64,000 nucleotides of DNA from Massilia brevitalea (GCF_030711405.1 NZ_JAULSI010000030.1:1-64000), one strand, 5' to 3'. Counted from the stretch's first letter, positions 36,965-47,326 are shown. Numbers and translations: made by a program. The notes: a model not told the origin generated them from the letters alone.

Positions 36965-37456
36965 CTAACCGTGCTCAAGACGAACCTCTGACAGATCGAC
37001 ATCGCACGAGCCAGCATTATTCTGATCAATCATCCACAGGCGGAAGGCTTTTGCCTGGCATTGCGGGCAATAGAGATACAAGGTTCGGCCGCTGCTCAGC
37101 TTCAGCGAGCCAGCACGATATTGCTGGATTGCCCAAGTGCCGATCACGCCGTTTTTGAAGGTAACCTTTCCGCTCGCGTGGCAGGGCGACCAGTCGAGCA
37201 TGTGGAAGTAATCGTGTTCGGCAACTGTGCCGGCTTTGCAGATGTACTCACCGATTTCCTGTTCGCTGAGCTTGAAATTCGCGCACTGCTCCGCTGATTC
37301 CGCTGAAGCGGGAGATGCTGCGCCGTTGGCCAGGACAGTCACTGTGCTGATCGGCGGAAGATGGGTCTTGCGTATTTCCGGCTCAGTACATGCATCATCG
37401 TTCATCGTGAAGAACACATTTGCCGTCACGGCAAAGATGAGTACGGCGGCTACCAT
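36965..37456 (-). CDS. Hypothetical membrane-anchored or exported protein (163 aa)
   Basis: The product begins with a short hydrophobic stretch (MVAAVLIFAVTANVFF) that could be a signal or anchor. About 145 residues follow, with seven Cys residues including a CPQC pair, which suggests metal binding or disulfides. No family is recognised. The gene lies between the PhoX gene and the presumed left end of the defence island, on the side outside the 13-bp repeat. Confidence 0.6.
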   Translation of the reverse strand: MVAAVLIFAVTANVFFTMNDDACTEPEIRKTHLPPISTVTVLANGAASPASAESAEQCANFKLSEQEIGEYICKAGTVAEHDYFHMLDWSPCHASGKVTFKNGVIGTWAIQQYRAGSLKLSSGRTLYLYCPQCQAKAFRLWMIDQNNAGSCDVDLSEVRLEHG

Positions 37457-37724
37457 GATGCGCTCCTAGCCAAGCAGCCTTTCAAGATTGTTGAAATAAG
37501 CTCAGTCATGTCGAATCCCAGCCTCTGGTCATTTAACGCCGAAAAAGAAAAAGGGCTCGCTGGCATGAAACCACGAGCCCTAAGTCAAATGTTTCGGTAT
37601 ATCTAGACTATATCTCTACAGCCTCCCTGCTCAACAGGGCAATGAGTTGCTTGTCAGACGTTGAACAGGAAATCCACCCTAAAGCGCTTGCGAAATCACA
37701 GCACTCCGCATTTTTCGCTGATTT
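37457..37724. other. Non-coding stretch left of the defence island
   Basis: Apart from the terminator-like hairpin at about 37542-37580, this stretch contains no open frame or motif I can support. Confidence 0.5.
37542..37580 (-). terminator. Possible minus-strand terminator
   Basis: On the minus strand GGGCTCG and CGAGCCC pair across a 14-base loop and are followed by TTTTTCTTTTTC. It is about 385 bases downstream of hsdR and could stop readthrough from the restriction operon. Confidence 0.55.
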
Positions 37725-37737
37725 CATACCCGGTTTT
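37725..37737. repeat. Putative left attachment core of the defence island
   Basis: CATACCCGGTTTT occurs here and again, same orientation, at 47327-47339, where it lies 20 bases from the start of a decayed integrase. The two copies enclose the whole restriction operon and IS element. Thirteen identical bases between two short flanks are unlikely by chance, but no tRNA gene is adjacent. Confidence 0.45.
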
Positions 37738-37964
37738 CTGACACAAAGCACTTGTGCTATTCCTTCCTGAACGCAGCTCGGAGGACAAGTTGTACCGCAA
37801 GATTAGCAGGGCGAAAATGCAGTTCGGTTGGCTCAAAACAGCCTGGGAATGAGTCAAGCCGTGCTGGTACGCTGAGGCGAGCAAAACGACGAGATGCCCT
37901 TCACGCTGCAATGCAAGCAGGCACGCAAAATCCCCGCAACGTCGAGCTTTAAGATGCGATAGAC

Positions 37965-40900
37965 CTATACCTGCCCTCCCACGCCCTTGAACTTCTCTAC
38001 AAAAGCGGCGATTTTCTGGAACACGCTCTGCTTTTTGGCTAGGTACTGAGGATTTAGCGGGCTCATCTTAGGCAGAACGGCATTGAGTTCAGTGCCACTT
38101 TCACTAGCGAATTCACGTTTGAGTGAGGTAGTGATATAGCGTCGTGCTGCCTCCGCGTTCAGATTATTGGAGGCGATCAACTCTTGCGCCTCACGTTGCT
38201 GTTCCGCTTGAGCAAAGGTGAAGAAAGTGTCAATCACACTGGCCTTGTCACCGATCTGGTCCAGATCGGTCTGATTGATGAAGTCGACCAACAAGCTCTC
38301 TTTGGCGCGATTGCCTAGGCTTGCGCGAATCACGCGACGCACCTCATCCACCAGATCCGACTTGCTCTTAATTTTCTTGTTATGCTCGAAGATCAGCTCC
38401 AAGATGTAGTCCAGGTTGATTTCCTGCGATTTGAGCAGGTCCACCTCAAAGACCACGTCATCCCAGTCGATCGTGGACTGCTCTTTTTGGGCTCCTGCCT
38501 TCTCACGGCGTAGCCAGTCGCGCACGTCGTTATAGGTCGAGCGATAGTCCTGAACCTTCCGCTCGGGCGGGAGCGTGATGGCTTGCAGCGCGGTCATATC
38601 TTCATCACTCAGGTAGTGCTTGGCCTTGAACGCCTCAACTGCGGTAGGGTCGGCCAGATCGACGCTTTGCAACTCCTTCAAGCTGGCAAATTCGTCATAG
38701 TTGTGCAGCACGTTCTCTAAGCGCAAATACTCACCAAACAGCTTGGCGAAGGCCTTCTTGTCAGCCTCCTTCTCAATGGCGGCAGGGTTGGGGAAACGTG
38801 CTTCCAGTTCCTGTACCACATCCATGAAGCCTCGACGAGCCTCACCGGTGACCGCATCGGTGAAGCCTTCCATGTACTCCTTGTAGCTCTTCTCCAGTAC
38901 TACGTTCTTGGTGTTCTTGTCACCGAACAGGGTGATGGCGTCGACGGTCGCTTGCTCCAGGTCGCGGAAGGTGACGATGTTGCCAAAGGTCTTGGTGGCG
39001 TCAAAGATGCGATTGGTACGGGAGTAGGCCTGCATCAGTCCGTGGAAGCGCAGGTTCTTGTCGACAAACAGCGTGTTGAGCGTGGGGGCATCAAAGCCAG
39101 TCAGGAACATGCCCACCACGATGAGCAGATCGATTTCCTTTGCTTTGACCTGCTTGGCCAAATCGCGGTAGTAGTTCTGGAAGCCGTTGCTGTCCACGCT
39201 GAAGTTGGTCTTGAACAGCGCGTTGTAGTCGGCGATTGCCGCGCTCAGGAACTCCTTGGCGCTGCTGTTCATGGCAGATACATCAAAGCTCTCGTCCTCG
39301 ATGTCGCCGATCGCGTCCTGTTCCTCGTTGGCAGCGAACGAGAAAATGGTCGCCACTTTCAACGGCTTGTCGCTGCTCTTCTGCTGCTCCCTGAAGCACT
39401 CGTAATACAGCTTGGCAGCATCTACGCTGCTAACGGCAAACATGGCGTTGAAGCCCTTGTTGCCCGCATGCAGGCGGTGGGTCTTTTGCCGGAAGTTTTT
39501 CAGGATGTATTGGGTAATCTCGCGGATGCGATCCGGGTGCAGCAGGGCTCGTTTGTTCTCTGCCGCGCTTAGCTTCTTCTCGTCATTCTCAGTCTCGATG
39601 GCCTTGAACTGCGGGCGCACATCGTTGTAATCCACTTTGAACTTCAACACCTTCTCGTCGCGGATCGCATCGGTGATCACGTACGAGTGCAGCTCGCGGC
39701 CAAACACGCTGGCAGTGGTTTCGGCGCCCAAGGCGTTTTCTGGGAAGATTGGCGTGCCAGTGAAGCCGAACTGGCAGAATTTCTTGAACTTTTTCTTCAA
39801 GTTCTTCTGAGCCTCACCAAACTGACTGCGGTGGCACTCATCGAAGATGAACACCACTTGCTTGCCGTAGATGGGCAAGTTCGCCTCGCTCTTCATCAGG
39901 TTGTTGAGCTTCTGGATGGTGGTGACAACGATTTTGTTGTCGTCCTTCTCCAGGTTGCGCTTCAGGCCCGCAGTGCTGTCTGAGCCGTTTACGCTGTCCG
40001 GCGAGAAGCGTTGGTATTCCTTCATGGTCTGGTAGTCCAGATCCTTGCGGTCTACCACAAAGAACACCTTATCGATGAAGTCCAGCTCGGTGGCCAGGCG
40101 CGCTGCCTTGAAACTGGTCAGAGTCTTGCCGCTGCCAGTGGTGTGCCAGATGAATCCGCCGCTTTCCGTGTCGCTCCAGTTTTTGGCCTGATGGCTGCTA
40201 TTGATCTTCCACAGAATGCGTTCTGTGGCAGCGATCTGGTAAGGCCGCATCACCAGCAGCGTGTTGCTGACGTCAAACACCGAGTAATGCAGCAGCACAT
40301 TGAGCAACGCGTGTTTTTGGAAGAAGGTGGCTGTGAAGTCCTTCAAGTCTTTGATCAGCGTGTTGTCCGCCTTCGCCCAGTTCATAGTGAAGTCGAAGCT
40401 GTTCTTGTTGCGCTGTGTGGTGTTGGCAAAGTAGCGGCTGTCAGTGCCGTTGGAGATCACAAACAGCTGTAAATACTTGAACAATGAATGCTCGCTGTTG
40501 AAGCTTTCTTTGCTGTAGCGATGCACTTGGTTGAAGGCTTCCCGCATCGCCACGCCGCGCTTCTTCAACTCTACCTGTACAAGTGGCAGGCCATTAACCA
40601 GAATCGTCACGTCATAACGGTTGGCGTGACTGCCCGTTTGTTCAAACTGCTTGATCACCTGCACCTTGTTGCGGGTGATATTTTTCTTGTCCAGCACGTA
40701 AATGTTCTGGATTCGCCCGTCGTCAAAGACAAAATCGTGGATGTAGTCGTCGTGAATTTTGCGGGTCTTCTCGAAGATGCTATCACTGGGCTTGTCCAGC
40801 CAGGACTCGACGAATCGAAGCCATTCGCCTTCGGTGAACTCCACAGCGTTGAGCGCCTCCAGTTGGATGCGCACATTGGCCAGCAAGTCAGCGGGAGTCT

Positions 40901-41063
40901 TGATGGACGAGACGAACTCGTAGCCCTGATTGACCAGATCCTGGATGAATTCGCGCTCCAGGTCACTTTCGCTCTGGTAGCTCTCGGCGACCTTCCAATC
41001 GCAGGTGTACTGGTCCAGAACGATGAAATTCCTAGATTCGGCGATAACCTTGTAATCAATCAT
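37965..41063 (-). CDS. hsdR: Type I restriction enzyme, restriction subunit (type IC)
   Basis: The 1032-residue motor/nuclease subunit carries the nuclease triad Asp151, Glu165, Lys167 ([17 protein letters not shown]) and Walker A Lys313 (HTTGSGKT). These fall at the numbers I recall for EcoR124I, a striking length match. DECHRS and FTGTPI are helicase motifs. With M2S1 it binds unmodified sites, translocates DNA and cuts at a distance. The start overlaps the prrC stop by eight bases. A terminator candidate lies 385 bases downstream. All motifs are intact, so the subunit is probably functional. Confidence 0.97.
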   Translation of the reverse strand: MIDYKVIAESRNFIVLDQYTCDWKVAESYQSESDLEREFIQDLVNQGYEFVSSIKTPADLLANVRIQLEALNAVEFTEGEWLRFVESWLDKPSDSIFEKTRKIHDDYIHDFVFDDGRIQNIYVLDKKNITRNKVQVIKQFEQTGSHANRYDVTILVNGLPLVQVELKKRGVAMREAFNQVHRYSKESFNSEHSLFKYLQLFVISNGTDSRYFANTTQRNKNSFDFTMNWAKADNTLIKDLKDFTATFFQKHALLNVLLHYSVFDVSNTLLVMRPYQIAATERILWKINSSHQAKNWSDTESGGFIWHTTGSGKTLTSFKAARLATELDFIDKVFFVVDRKDLDYQTMKEYQRFSPDSVNGSDSTAGLKRNLEKDDNKIVVTTIQKLNNLMKSEANLPIYGKQVVFIFDECHRSQFGEAQKNLKKKFKKFCQFGFTGTPIFPENALGAETTASVFGRELHSYVITDAIRDEKVLKFKVDYNDVRPQFKAIETENDEKKLSAAENKRALLHPDRIREITQYILKNFRQKTHRLHAGNKGFNAMFAVSSVDAAKLYYECFREQQKSSDKPLKVATIFSFAANEEQDAIGDIEDESFDVSAMNSSAKEFLSAAIADYNALFKTNFSVDSNGFQNYYRDLAKQVKAKEIDLLIVVGMFLTGFDAPTLNTLFVDKNLRFHGLMQAYSRTNRIFDATKTFGNIVTFRDLEQATVDAITLFGDKNTKNVVLEKSYKEYMEGFTDAVTGEARRGFMDVVQELEARFPNPAAIEKEADKKAFAKLFGEYLRLENVLHNYDEFASLKELQSVDLADPTAVEAFKAKHYLSDEDMTALQAITLPPERKVQDYRSTYNDVRDWLRREKAGAQKEQSTIDWDDVVFEVDLLKSQEINLDYILELIFEHNKKIKSKSDLVDEVRRVIRASLGNRAKESLLVDFINQTDLDQIGDKASVIDTFFTFAQAEQQREAQELIASNNLNAEAARRYITTSLKREFASESGTELNAVLPKMSPLNPQYLAKKQSVFQKIAAFVEKFKGVGGQV

Positions 41064-42372
41064 TCTCGACCTCTTGCTTTTTGAAGCGATAGGTTTCGCT
41101 TAAAAATGAAACCAGTTGAGCAAGCCTTTCCTTATCAGAGTCTTCGATGTCAGCCACTTCTTCACCTGCGTGCGCGGAATGACTAGACAGATTCAGGATT
41201 CTGTTTGCGAATGGGTCTGGGACACCATCCGCAGTCTTCTCAAGCAAGTCTTCCCATCGTAAATAGCCCAAGAATGTCGCCGTCTTTTCGAGTATGTTCC
41301 TCAAAAGGTTGAAGTGATATTTTTTAATCTGTCCATCTCTAACTGCGGATCGTAGCTCGGCCAGCAGGAATAAGTGGTAAGAGAAGGGCCGATCATTTGA
41401 TGTGGGCAATTCAAATCCCCCATCCGCATTCTTTTTAAGAAGATATTTTTCGGATTGACCACGCTTATAAATCCATGAAGAAATTCCATCCGGATTCACT
41501 CTCCTCAAATCATTACCGAGTTCGTTGTGCAGAACATTGTAGAAGAGAGGGCTGTGTGTCGTTATAACAAACCTCAGTCCCTTGCCATCAGTGAACGAAC
41601 TGCGTTTTATCAATCCAGCCAAATCGACCGCAAGTGCGATGAGATGACTATCATCCAACGAGGACACCGGGTCATCAATAAACACATACTCAAGATTGTT
41701 GAACTTGTCAGTAACTCTGTCACCTACGTTGGATTCATCCAATGTGGAAACGACTTGCTGGAGAAGAGTGAAGAAAACGCTCCATATAAAATTGCTCTCT
41801 TCGCCTTTGGATATCTTTATAGCCTTGTATTGCCCCTGCGCCACAGGGGGTTCGTCATTTGTAGAATCGGCGGTACGGTTGAATCGTTCAGGCAAACCGG
41901 CCGCCACCTGGAAAACAATTTCAAAGAAGGCTGGAACGATTATTTCTACCTCTTTTCCACTAAAATCCTTTATTTTTTTCTTATACTCCTCGTTGAAGAC
42001 AGGGTTGGCATTGCTACCCGTATATCGCTGGAAGTTTGCAACAATGTTTCCATCTTCGCCCAACTCTTTAAGTAAGGCAATGAGCCAGTCTGTGAATGTA
42101 TTCGGCTGAATTTTCAGCTTTGGCTCAGAGTCCGCCTCCAAATCGTTATCCCAATAGAACAAGTCTTCAGTAAATGCGCTGTAGTAAAGTATCTTATTGC
42201 GTGAAAGCTCTGCTTCGTCATCGTTCCGCCCCTCGTTATTCTTAGGGGCAACAAACTCCTTGAACGCACGGGACAGTCGTGTTTTTCCTGATCCATTGAA
42301 GGCATAGATCAGTTGCACTTTCTTATCGGCATCGTTTAGTTGCTTGGCGATGTCTTCCAGTGTTTTGCTCAC
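41056..42372 (-). CDS. prrC: PrrC-type tRNA anticodon nuclease
   Basis: The 438-residue protein starts with GTG one base after hsdS and opens [12 protein letters not shown] as PrrC does. The NTPase domain has Walker A NGSGKT (26-31), signature SKGEE (188-192), Walker [12 protein letters not shown] (231-241) and H-switch TTHSP. The C-terminal nuclease domain keeps Arg358 and Glu362 in LLRNILEK and His398 in SSHS, matching the Arg320/Glu324/His356 triad known from E. coli PrrC. That enzyme cuts tRNA-Lys at the wobble base and is kept silent by the surrounding type IC enzyme until a phage inhibitor disturbs it. Gene order hsdM-hsdS-prrC-hsdR is the same here. It is about 42 residues longer than the E. 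coli protein, mainly in inserts around residues 120-180. Its tRNA specificity is uncertain. Confidence 0.93.
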   Translation of the reverse strand: MSKTLEDIAKQLNDADKKVQLIYAFNGSGKTRLSRAFKEFVAPKNNEGRNDDEAELSRNKILYYSAFTEDLFYWDNDLEADSEPKLKIQPNTFTDWLIALLKELGEDGNIVANFQRYTGSNANPVFNEEYKKKIKDFSGKEVEIIVPAFFEIVFQVAAGLPERFNRTADSTNDEPPVAQGQYKAIKISKGEESNFIWSVFFTLLQQVVSTLDESNVGDRVTDKFNNLEYVFIDDPVSSLDDSHLIALAVDLAGLIKRSSFTDGKGLRFVITTHSPLFYNVLHNELGNDLRRVNPDGISSWIYKRGQSEKYLLKKNADGGFELPTSNDRPFSYHLFLLAELRSAVRDGQIKKYHFNLLRNILEKTATFLGYLRWEDLLEKTADGVPDPFANRILNLSSHSAHAGEEVADIEDSDKERLAQLVSFLSETYRFKKQEVEND

Positions 42373-42373
42373 T

Positions 42374-43516
42374 TTATACCCCCTCTGCCTTTGGATTCGG
42401 GAAGCTCAGCAGCAGATTGCGGTAATGCTCGTATTGCTTCTGGCGTAACTGGATTTCGCGAGGCAAACCGTCACTGGTAGAGCTAGTCAAGGCATCGAAT
42501 TTATCCAAGATGTCGACGATTCTCTTTTTCTCCTTTGGAGGCGGATCCGGGATGCGAATGCTTTCGAGGCTCTTCTTATTCAGTTTTGGCTGCGCCGCCC
42601 CGGAGATATAGGGCGTGAGGTCGATACTATTCAAGTAATATTCAACGTACTTGCGCTCAGCGTATGTTTTGAATTTCAGTACGTGAGCATGATTATTCAC
42701 CCAGCTCTTTCCACTGATACTAAATGCGATTGGGGTGTTTCGCGCCAACAAATTCGCCCCATCTTCGGAAACAAGCAAAAGGTCGCAATCAAAGATGTAG
42801 TCTTTGACATAGTCAACGATTCCCGACGCTCCGTAATATGGAATATCACCTGGCTCTCTTAGTCCACTCGTGATTGGCTTTCGCATTGAATCGAGATTTT
42901 CTGCAAGAACCCCAAGCGCCTTCCACTCCACATATCCCTCTTCAAAACTTAACAACTGATCACGATAGTAATTGTATTGTTTTTTACGAGTGGTCAGCTC
43001 GGCGGTCAGCTCGGCGGTCAGTTTGGTGAATGCGTCCAGGATGCGGACGATTTTGGCTTGAATTTTCAGCGAAGTTTGGGGGGCGTATGGGCAGGGGATG
43101 GGGATGGGGAAATTCTCTAAGGTTGACAACACGATATATGTCATTGCCGCGCTGTTCGTTTTTTCCTCAAGATATTTTTTCAAACTATGAGTAAGTACAA
43201 AATACAAATATCTAACGCTTACATTTTTGGCAAAATTTGTTAGCACATAAGTACGCTGGTAAGCCTCGAACTTGCCAGTATAATGTTTTACTTCGCCAAC
43301 GTTAGCATTTCCTGCTATTAGCAATGCTTCTGTGTCCCAACGATATCTGTCGATTCTGCTTGTTTCCTTGGCCGTTGTAAAAAACATAAATGAACCATCT
43401 TCAACCGCTGCATTTGCATTTAATTTTCCCGTTTCGATTCTGCAGACGTCTCCAAGTAGCTTCCACTCTACAGTCACACCATCTAACAACTTGTCCAAGA
43501 AGTTCACGCTGCTCAT
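42374..43516 (-). CDS. hsdS: Type I restriction enzyme, specificity subunit (type IC)
   Basis: The 380-residue protein has two target-recognition domains (about 15-150 and 200-345) separated by conserved helices. After the first domain lies [15 protein letters not shown], the TAEL repeat known from EcoR124I, where two or three copies set the spacing of the two half-sites. Here two full copies are seen. The C-terminal helix ([15 protein letters not shown]) mirrors the central [15 protein letters not shown], giving the pseudo-symmetry of the family. The start overlaps hsdM by four bases. The recognised DNA sequence cannot be predicted. Confidence 0.93.
   Translation of the reverse strand: MSSVNFLDKLLDGVTVEWKLLGDVCRIETGKLNANAAVEDGSFMFFTTAKETSRIDRYRWDTEALLIAGNANVGEVKHYTGKFEAYQRTYVLTNFAKNVSVRYLYFVLTHSLKKYLEEKTNSAAMTYIVLSTLENFPIPIPCPYAPQTSLKIQAKIVRILDAFTKLTAELTAELTTRKKQYNYYRDQLLSFEEGYVEWKALGVLAENLDSMRKPITSGLREPGDIPYYGASGIVDYVKDYIFDCDLLLVSEDGANLLARNTPIAFSISGKSWVNNHAHVLKFKTYAERKYVEYYLNSIDLTPYISGAAQPKLNKKSLESIRIPDPPPKEKKRIVDILDKFDALTSSTSDGLPREIQLRQKQYEHYRNLLLSFPNPKAEGV
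42992..43021 (-). repeat. 12-bp tandem repeat encoding TAEL in hsdS
   Basis: GGTCAGCTCGGC (plus strand) occurs twice in perfect tandem (42992-43003 and 43004-43015), followed by a partial third unit GGTCAG. Each unit encodes four residues, so gain or loss of a unit keeps the frame and would change the spacer length of the recognised site. Confidence 0.9.
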
Positions 43517-45069
43517 ACCTCCTGCTCCTCACCTTCAATTTCAGCGACGATGGCATCAATGTCTTTGCGCAGCTGGTCAATCTTCGCAACCGTTGTTTTC
43601 AGCTCGGCGTTTAGCTGGACGATCTCTACCACCTCGCGGTTGTCTTTGGTTTCAACATAGCTGCTAACCGACAGGTTGTATTCCTTAGCAACCACTTCCT
43701 CTAACGGAACTGATTTGGCAAAGTGATTAACGTTCTCCTTGCTGTCGAACACTGCCATGATTTGCTTGATATGCGCATCCAACAGCACGTTGTTATTGGT
43801 TTCTTTCTTGAATAGCCCGCTGGCATCGATGAACTGTGTGGTGGTGTCTTTTTTGTTTTTGGCTAGTACCAGAATGTTCACGGCGATGGTGGTGCCATAA
43901 AAGAGGTTGGGCGCGAGCGAGATAACGGTTTCAACGTAATTGTTGTCGACCAGATACTGGCGGATTTTCTGCTCGGCCCCGCCCCGATAGAAGATGCCGG
44001 GGAAGCAGACAATCGCAGCGCGGCCTTTGTTGGAAAGGTAGCTGAGCGCATGCAGCACAAAGGCAAAGTCGGCCTTCGATTTGGGCGCGAGCACACCGGC
44101 CGGAGCAAAGCGCTCATCGTTGATCAGCGTGGGGTCGTCGGAGCCTGTCCATTTCACGGAGTACGGCGGATTGGAGACGATGGCGTCAAAAGGTTTATCT
44201 TCGCCAAAATGCGGTTCGATCAAAGTGTTGCCCAGCTGAATGTTGAACTTGTCGTAGTTCACGTTGTGTAAGAACATGTTCATCCGCGCCAAGTTGTACG
44301 TGGTGTGGTTGATTTCTTGTCCAAAGAAGCCGTCTTCGATCAGGTGCTGATCGAAGTGCTTCTTGCCCTGCAGTAGCAGCGAGCCCGAGCCACAGGCGGG
44401 GTCATAAATCTTGTTGACGCTGGTTTGCTTGTGCATTGCAAGCTGTGCGATCAGCTTGGACACATGCTGCGGCGTGAAAAACTCGCCGCCCGACTTGCCG
44501 GCGTTCGCCGCATAATTCGAAATTAGGAATTCGTAGGCGTCACCGAACAAATCGATGTGGCTGGCGTCGAAACTGCCGAAGTCCAGCTCAGCCACGCGTT
44601 TGAGCACTTTGGACAGGCGATCGTTCTTGTCTTTGACGGTGTTGCCCAGACGATTGCTGGTGGTGTCGAAATCCGCAAACAGGCCTTTGATGTCGCGCTC
44701 GGAGGGGTAGCCGTTGGCGGATGCTTCAATGGCGGTAAAAATGGTGGCTAGATCAGTATTTAAGCTCTCGTTGGCGTTGGCGCCAGCAGCCACCTTTGCA
44801 AATAGCTGGCTGGGGTAGATGAAATAGCCCTTGGTCTTGATGGCGTCGTCTTTGATTTCTGGGGTGATGACACTGTCGGGCAGATCTGCGTAGTTGATGC
44901 CGTCATCGCCGCCTTCGATGTATGCCGCAAAGTTTTCGCTGATGAAGCGATAGAACAGGGTGCCGAGCACGTATTGCTTGAAATCCCAGCCGTCGACAGC
45001 GCCACGTACATCGTTAGCGATTTGCCAGATTCGGCGTTGCAGTTCGGCGCGTTGTTGAATACTTGTCAT
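43513..45069 (-). CDS. hsdM: Type I restriction enzyme, methyltransferase subunit (type IC)
   Basis: The 518-residue N6-adenine methylase has DPACGSG (SAM-binding motif I) and NPPY (catalytic motif IV), plus the HsdM N-terminal helical domain. It methylates the host site and forms the M2S1 core of the complex. The start [10 protein letters not shown] gives the family N-terminus and nearly EcoR124I length. It is the first gene of a four-gene operon on the minus strand. Confidence 0.96.
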   Translation of the reverse strand: MTSIQQRAELQRRIWQIANDVRGAVDGWDFKQYVLGTLFYRFISENFAAYIEGGDDGINYADLPDSVITPEIKDDAIKTKGYFIYPSQLFAKVAAGANANESLNTDLATIFTAIEASANGYPSERDIKGLFADFDTTSNRLGNTVKDKNDRLSKVLKRVAELDFGSFDASHIDLFGDAYEFLISNYAANAGKSGGEFFTPQHVSKLIAQLAMHKQTSVNKIYDPACGSGSLLLQGKKHFDQHLIEDGFFGQEINHTTYNLARMNMFLHNVNYDKFNIQLGNTLIEPHFGEDKPFDAIVSNPPYSVKWTGSDDPTLINDERFAPAGVLAPKSKADFAFVLHALSYLSNKGRAAIVCFPGIFYRGGAEQKIRQYLVDNNYVETVISLAPNLFYGTTIAVNILVLAKNKKDTTTQFIDASGLFKKETNNNVLLDAHIKQIMAVFDSKENVNHFAKSVPLEEVVAKEYNLSVSSYVETKDNREVVEIVQLNAELKTTVAKIDQLRKDIDAIVAEIEGEEQEV

Positions 45070-45388
45070 CGTCAAAAATCCAGTTTTAGTTCGTTGACCT
45101 GGGCTCAAGCGTGAGGCACGAGCCCAAGAATATTGGGTTGCTGCGGCAAGGTGATTTCGTTTATCTTCCGGCTTTTATCGCTTGGGGGTGATAGAAGCCC
45201 TTCATTTATGGGACTGATGCCTACGTATCGCCCAGCTCCTATCGCCCATCTATCGACGACAGAGCTTGAATTTGCAGTAGCAAAAAAGTTAAGATTCCCA
45301 CAGGAAAAGACTCCATTATGACAGTTGTTTTCGTCGCCCGACAGCAGTGGAAAGCCAGATATCAACAACACATCTTGGAGAACCGGTC
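45070..45388. other. Intergenic stretch upstream of hsdM
   Basis: This 319-base stretch should hold the hsd operon promoter, facing left, and the promoter of the fragment at 45389. I see no consensus promoter pair or repeat. Small open frames in it lack ribosome binding sites and conserved features. Confidence 0.5.
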
Positions 45389-45700
45389 ATGCACCCGACA
45401 GTCGACGCCAGTACTCTCATCGTGGTCCCCTGCTGCTGCGCCAAGGCTAGCGGTGGCACCAATGTCGCCATGCAGGGCCCATTGGCCACGAGCCTATCTG
45501 ATACCGCGTACACTCAGCTTCGCGGGGCCCGTCGCTCTGTGCTGGCTGGGATACAAAGCGAACCAGCCCTGCTGACTGATGCCTTCACCAAGAATCGCAC
45601 GCTGGCCAATGGCCCGGACTTCGGCGACCATGCCAATTCTGGTCGCTATCTGCATGCCCTCGAACGCTACACCGGCAACCTGTATGCCGTACCTGGCTGA
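45389..45700 (+). pseudogene. Truncated YaaA/DUF6884-like gene
   Basis: GGAG ends eight bases before the ATG, so translation initiates well. The 103-residue product starts with VDASTLIVVPCCCAKASGG and ends ALERYTGNLYAVPG. The Cys/Lys-rich opening and the YTGNLY segment recall YaaA/DUF6884-like proteins that often sit in defence loci. The frame then stops 27 bases before the IS3 element and lacks the remaining domain. A fragment disrupted by the insertion is the best reading; the family match is from memory and tentative. Confidence 0.45.
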
Positions 45701-45757
45701 ATCGCCACGACTATCGTAGACACTCCTGAGCCATAATATCGGGCACAAGGAGAAGAT

Positions 45758-46048
45758 ATGAGCGGTAAGCGGTACACAGAGGAATTCAAGATTGCAGCGG
45801 TCAAGCAGGTGGCGCAGGGCGGTCACCCAGCGACCGAAGTAGCGGCGCGGCTCGCGATAAGCATTCATAGCCTCTACGCCTGGACGAAGCGCTACGGCGT
45901 GCCTGAGGCGGAGCGCAAGGCTGTCGATGCCCAGTCCGACGAGATGCGGCGCCTGAAGGCCGAGCTCAAGCGCGTCACGGAGGAGCGTGACATATTGAAA
46001 AAGGCCGCGGTGTACTTTGCCAAGACGTCCGGGCAAGGTACGCCTTAA
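45758..46048 (+). CDS. IS3-family transposase OrfA
   Basis: The 96-residue protein has an N-terminal helix-turn-helix (YTEEFKIAAVKQVAQGG) and a leucine-zipper-like coiled coil (RRLKAELKRVTEERDILKKAA). AAGGAGA precedes the ATG by four bases. Near its end an AAAAAG run at 45998-46003 is a likely -1 frameshift site, after which the frame reads into orfB (RYALIAEL). Confidence 0.92.
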   Translation: MSGKRYTEEFKIAAVKQVAQGGHPATEVAARLAISIHSLYAWTKRYGVPEAERKAVDAQSDEMRRLKAELKRVTEERDILKKAAVYFAKTSGQGTP

Positions 46049-46074
46049 TTGCTGAGTTACAGAACCAATTCCCG

Positions 46075-46908
46075 GTGCGCCGGTTGTGCAAAGTGCTCGA
46101 GGTGCATCCGAGCGGCTTCTATGCCTGGCGCCTGAACCCTGAAAGCAAGCGCGCCAGGGAAGACAAGCGCCTTCTGGTTCCCATGAAGGAATCGTGGCTG
46201 GAAAGCGGCAGCGTGTACGGCTACCGCAAGGTCAGCGACGACCTGCGCGAGCTCGGTGAGCAATGCGGCATCAATCGCGTCCACCGTCTGATGAGGTCGG
46301 CCGGGATTCGTTCGCAAACAGGCTACGCCAAGCGGAAATACAAACGCGGCGGCGCACCTTCGCTGGTGGCGCCAAACCATCTGCAGCGCCAGTTCGACGT
46401 GCAGGAACCGAATCGGGTCTGGGTGACCGATATCACGTACATCCGCACTTATGAAGGCTGGCTTTATCTGGTGGTTGTACTGGACCTGTTTTCGCGTCAG
46501 GTGGTTGGCTGGTCGATGAGTTCTCGAATCGATCGCGAGCTGGCGATGAATGCGCTCTTAATGGCAGTCTGGCGACGGCAACCCAAGAATACGGTGATGG
46601 TGCATTCCGATCAGGGCAGCCAGTTCAGCAGCTACGACTGGCGCGACTTCCTGGGCCAGCATAACCTGACGCAAAGCATGAGCCGACGAGGAAACTGCCA
46701 CGATAACGCCGTCGCCGAGAGCTTCTTCCAGCTCTTAAAAAGGGAATGAATCCGACGCAAGACTCACGGCACCGGGGACGAAGCAAAACAGGATGTCTTC
46801 GATTATATCGAGATGTTTTAGAATCCAAAGCGCCAGCACAGCTCCAGCAATGACTTGTCGCCGGTCGAGTATGAAAAGCAGTATTACAAGCGGCTCGCGA
46901 GCGTCTAG
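46075..46908 (+). pseudogene. IS3-family transposase OrfB with two nonsense mutations
   Basis: The frame encodes the rve integrase core with the DDE triad (Asp in WVTDITYI, Asp in HSDQGSQF, Glu in AVAESFF). A TGA at 46747-46749 interrupts LLKRE and a TAG near 46820 interrupts the EMF-x-NPKRQ segment. Both lie in frame with the expected C-terminus, which ends VEYEKQYYKRLASV at 46906-46908. CGA-to-TGA is the simplest cause of the first. The catalytic residues survive, but the last 50 residues are lost, so the element is probably immobile. Confidence 0.85.
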
Positions 46909-47003
46909 GAAACTCGTGGCGATTCAACCAGCGTTGTTCGCCGAATCCTTCAGCGAACAGCCGCAGGCGGCTTAAGACAAGCGTGCCCGTTATTGACAGT
47001 ACA

Positions 47004-47307
47004 CCTCAGACACCCTGTTTGACCAACGCGCGTGCCTTAGCACGTTCGTCGCGAGCCTATGCCAAAGTAAAGCTACTGCCGGCACGTCTTGCTTGGGCTT
47101 CCTCTGGAGTTTCGCCACGCGGGGCTACGGTGTAGTCGCCCACCGCGAACATGCTTTCCTTAACGGTCTCACCCTCGCGCAACTCGAAACGATAACGCCA
47201 AGCCTTCACGCCATTTGGTTTCACCTCCAGATACAGCCCTTTGCCGTCTAGGAGTTTGTAGGGCTTCTCCTGGGTTTAGCGTTGCGGCATTGGGTGTCGG
47301 TCAACAT
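47004..47307 (-). pseudogene. N-terminal remnant of a DUF4102-type tyrosine integrase
   Basis: With AGGAG before the ATG at 47307, the frame reads MLTDTQCRNAKP, then loses one base. In the adjacent frame it continues EKPYKLLDGKGLYLEVKPNG...KAWRYRFELREGE, the arm-binding domain of P4-like integrases. A TAG interrupts it later (FTLA-stop-ARDERAKARALV). It ends exactly at the IS3 border, and the catalytic domain is missing. It marks the right side of an integrated island. Confidence 0.85.
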
Positions 47308-47326
47308 CACTATCTCCTAGTTGATC

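Larger units (their letters stand above)
45727..47003 (+). mobile_element. IS3-family insertion sequence (about 1.28 kb)
   Basis: Imperfect terminal repeats TGAGCCATAATATCGGGCAC (left) and, inverted, TGTACTGTCAATAACGGGCAC (right) bracket orfA and orfB with IS3 organisation. The size is typical. A target duplication could not be seen, possibly because of later deletion. It separates the broken YaaA-like gene from the integrase remnant. Confidence 0.8.

Noticed and set aside
45105-45371. 88-residue minus-strand frame upstream of hsdM with a GRYVGIS segment resembling the C-terminus of some HsdM proteins
   Set aside because: Only a few residues match and no methylase core lies upstream; probably chance or an unreadable remnant.
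45720-47010. Target-site duplication of the IS3 element
   Set aside because: The bases flanking the presumed ends (CTCC / CCTC) do not give a clean direct repeat, so none is claimed.
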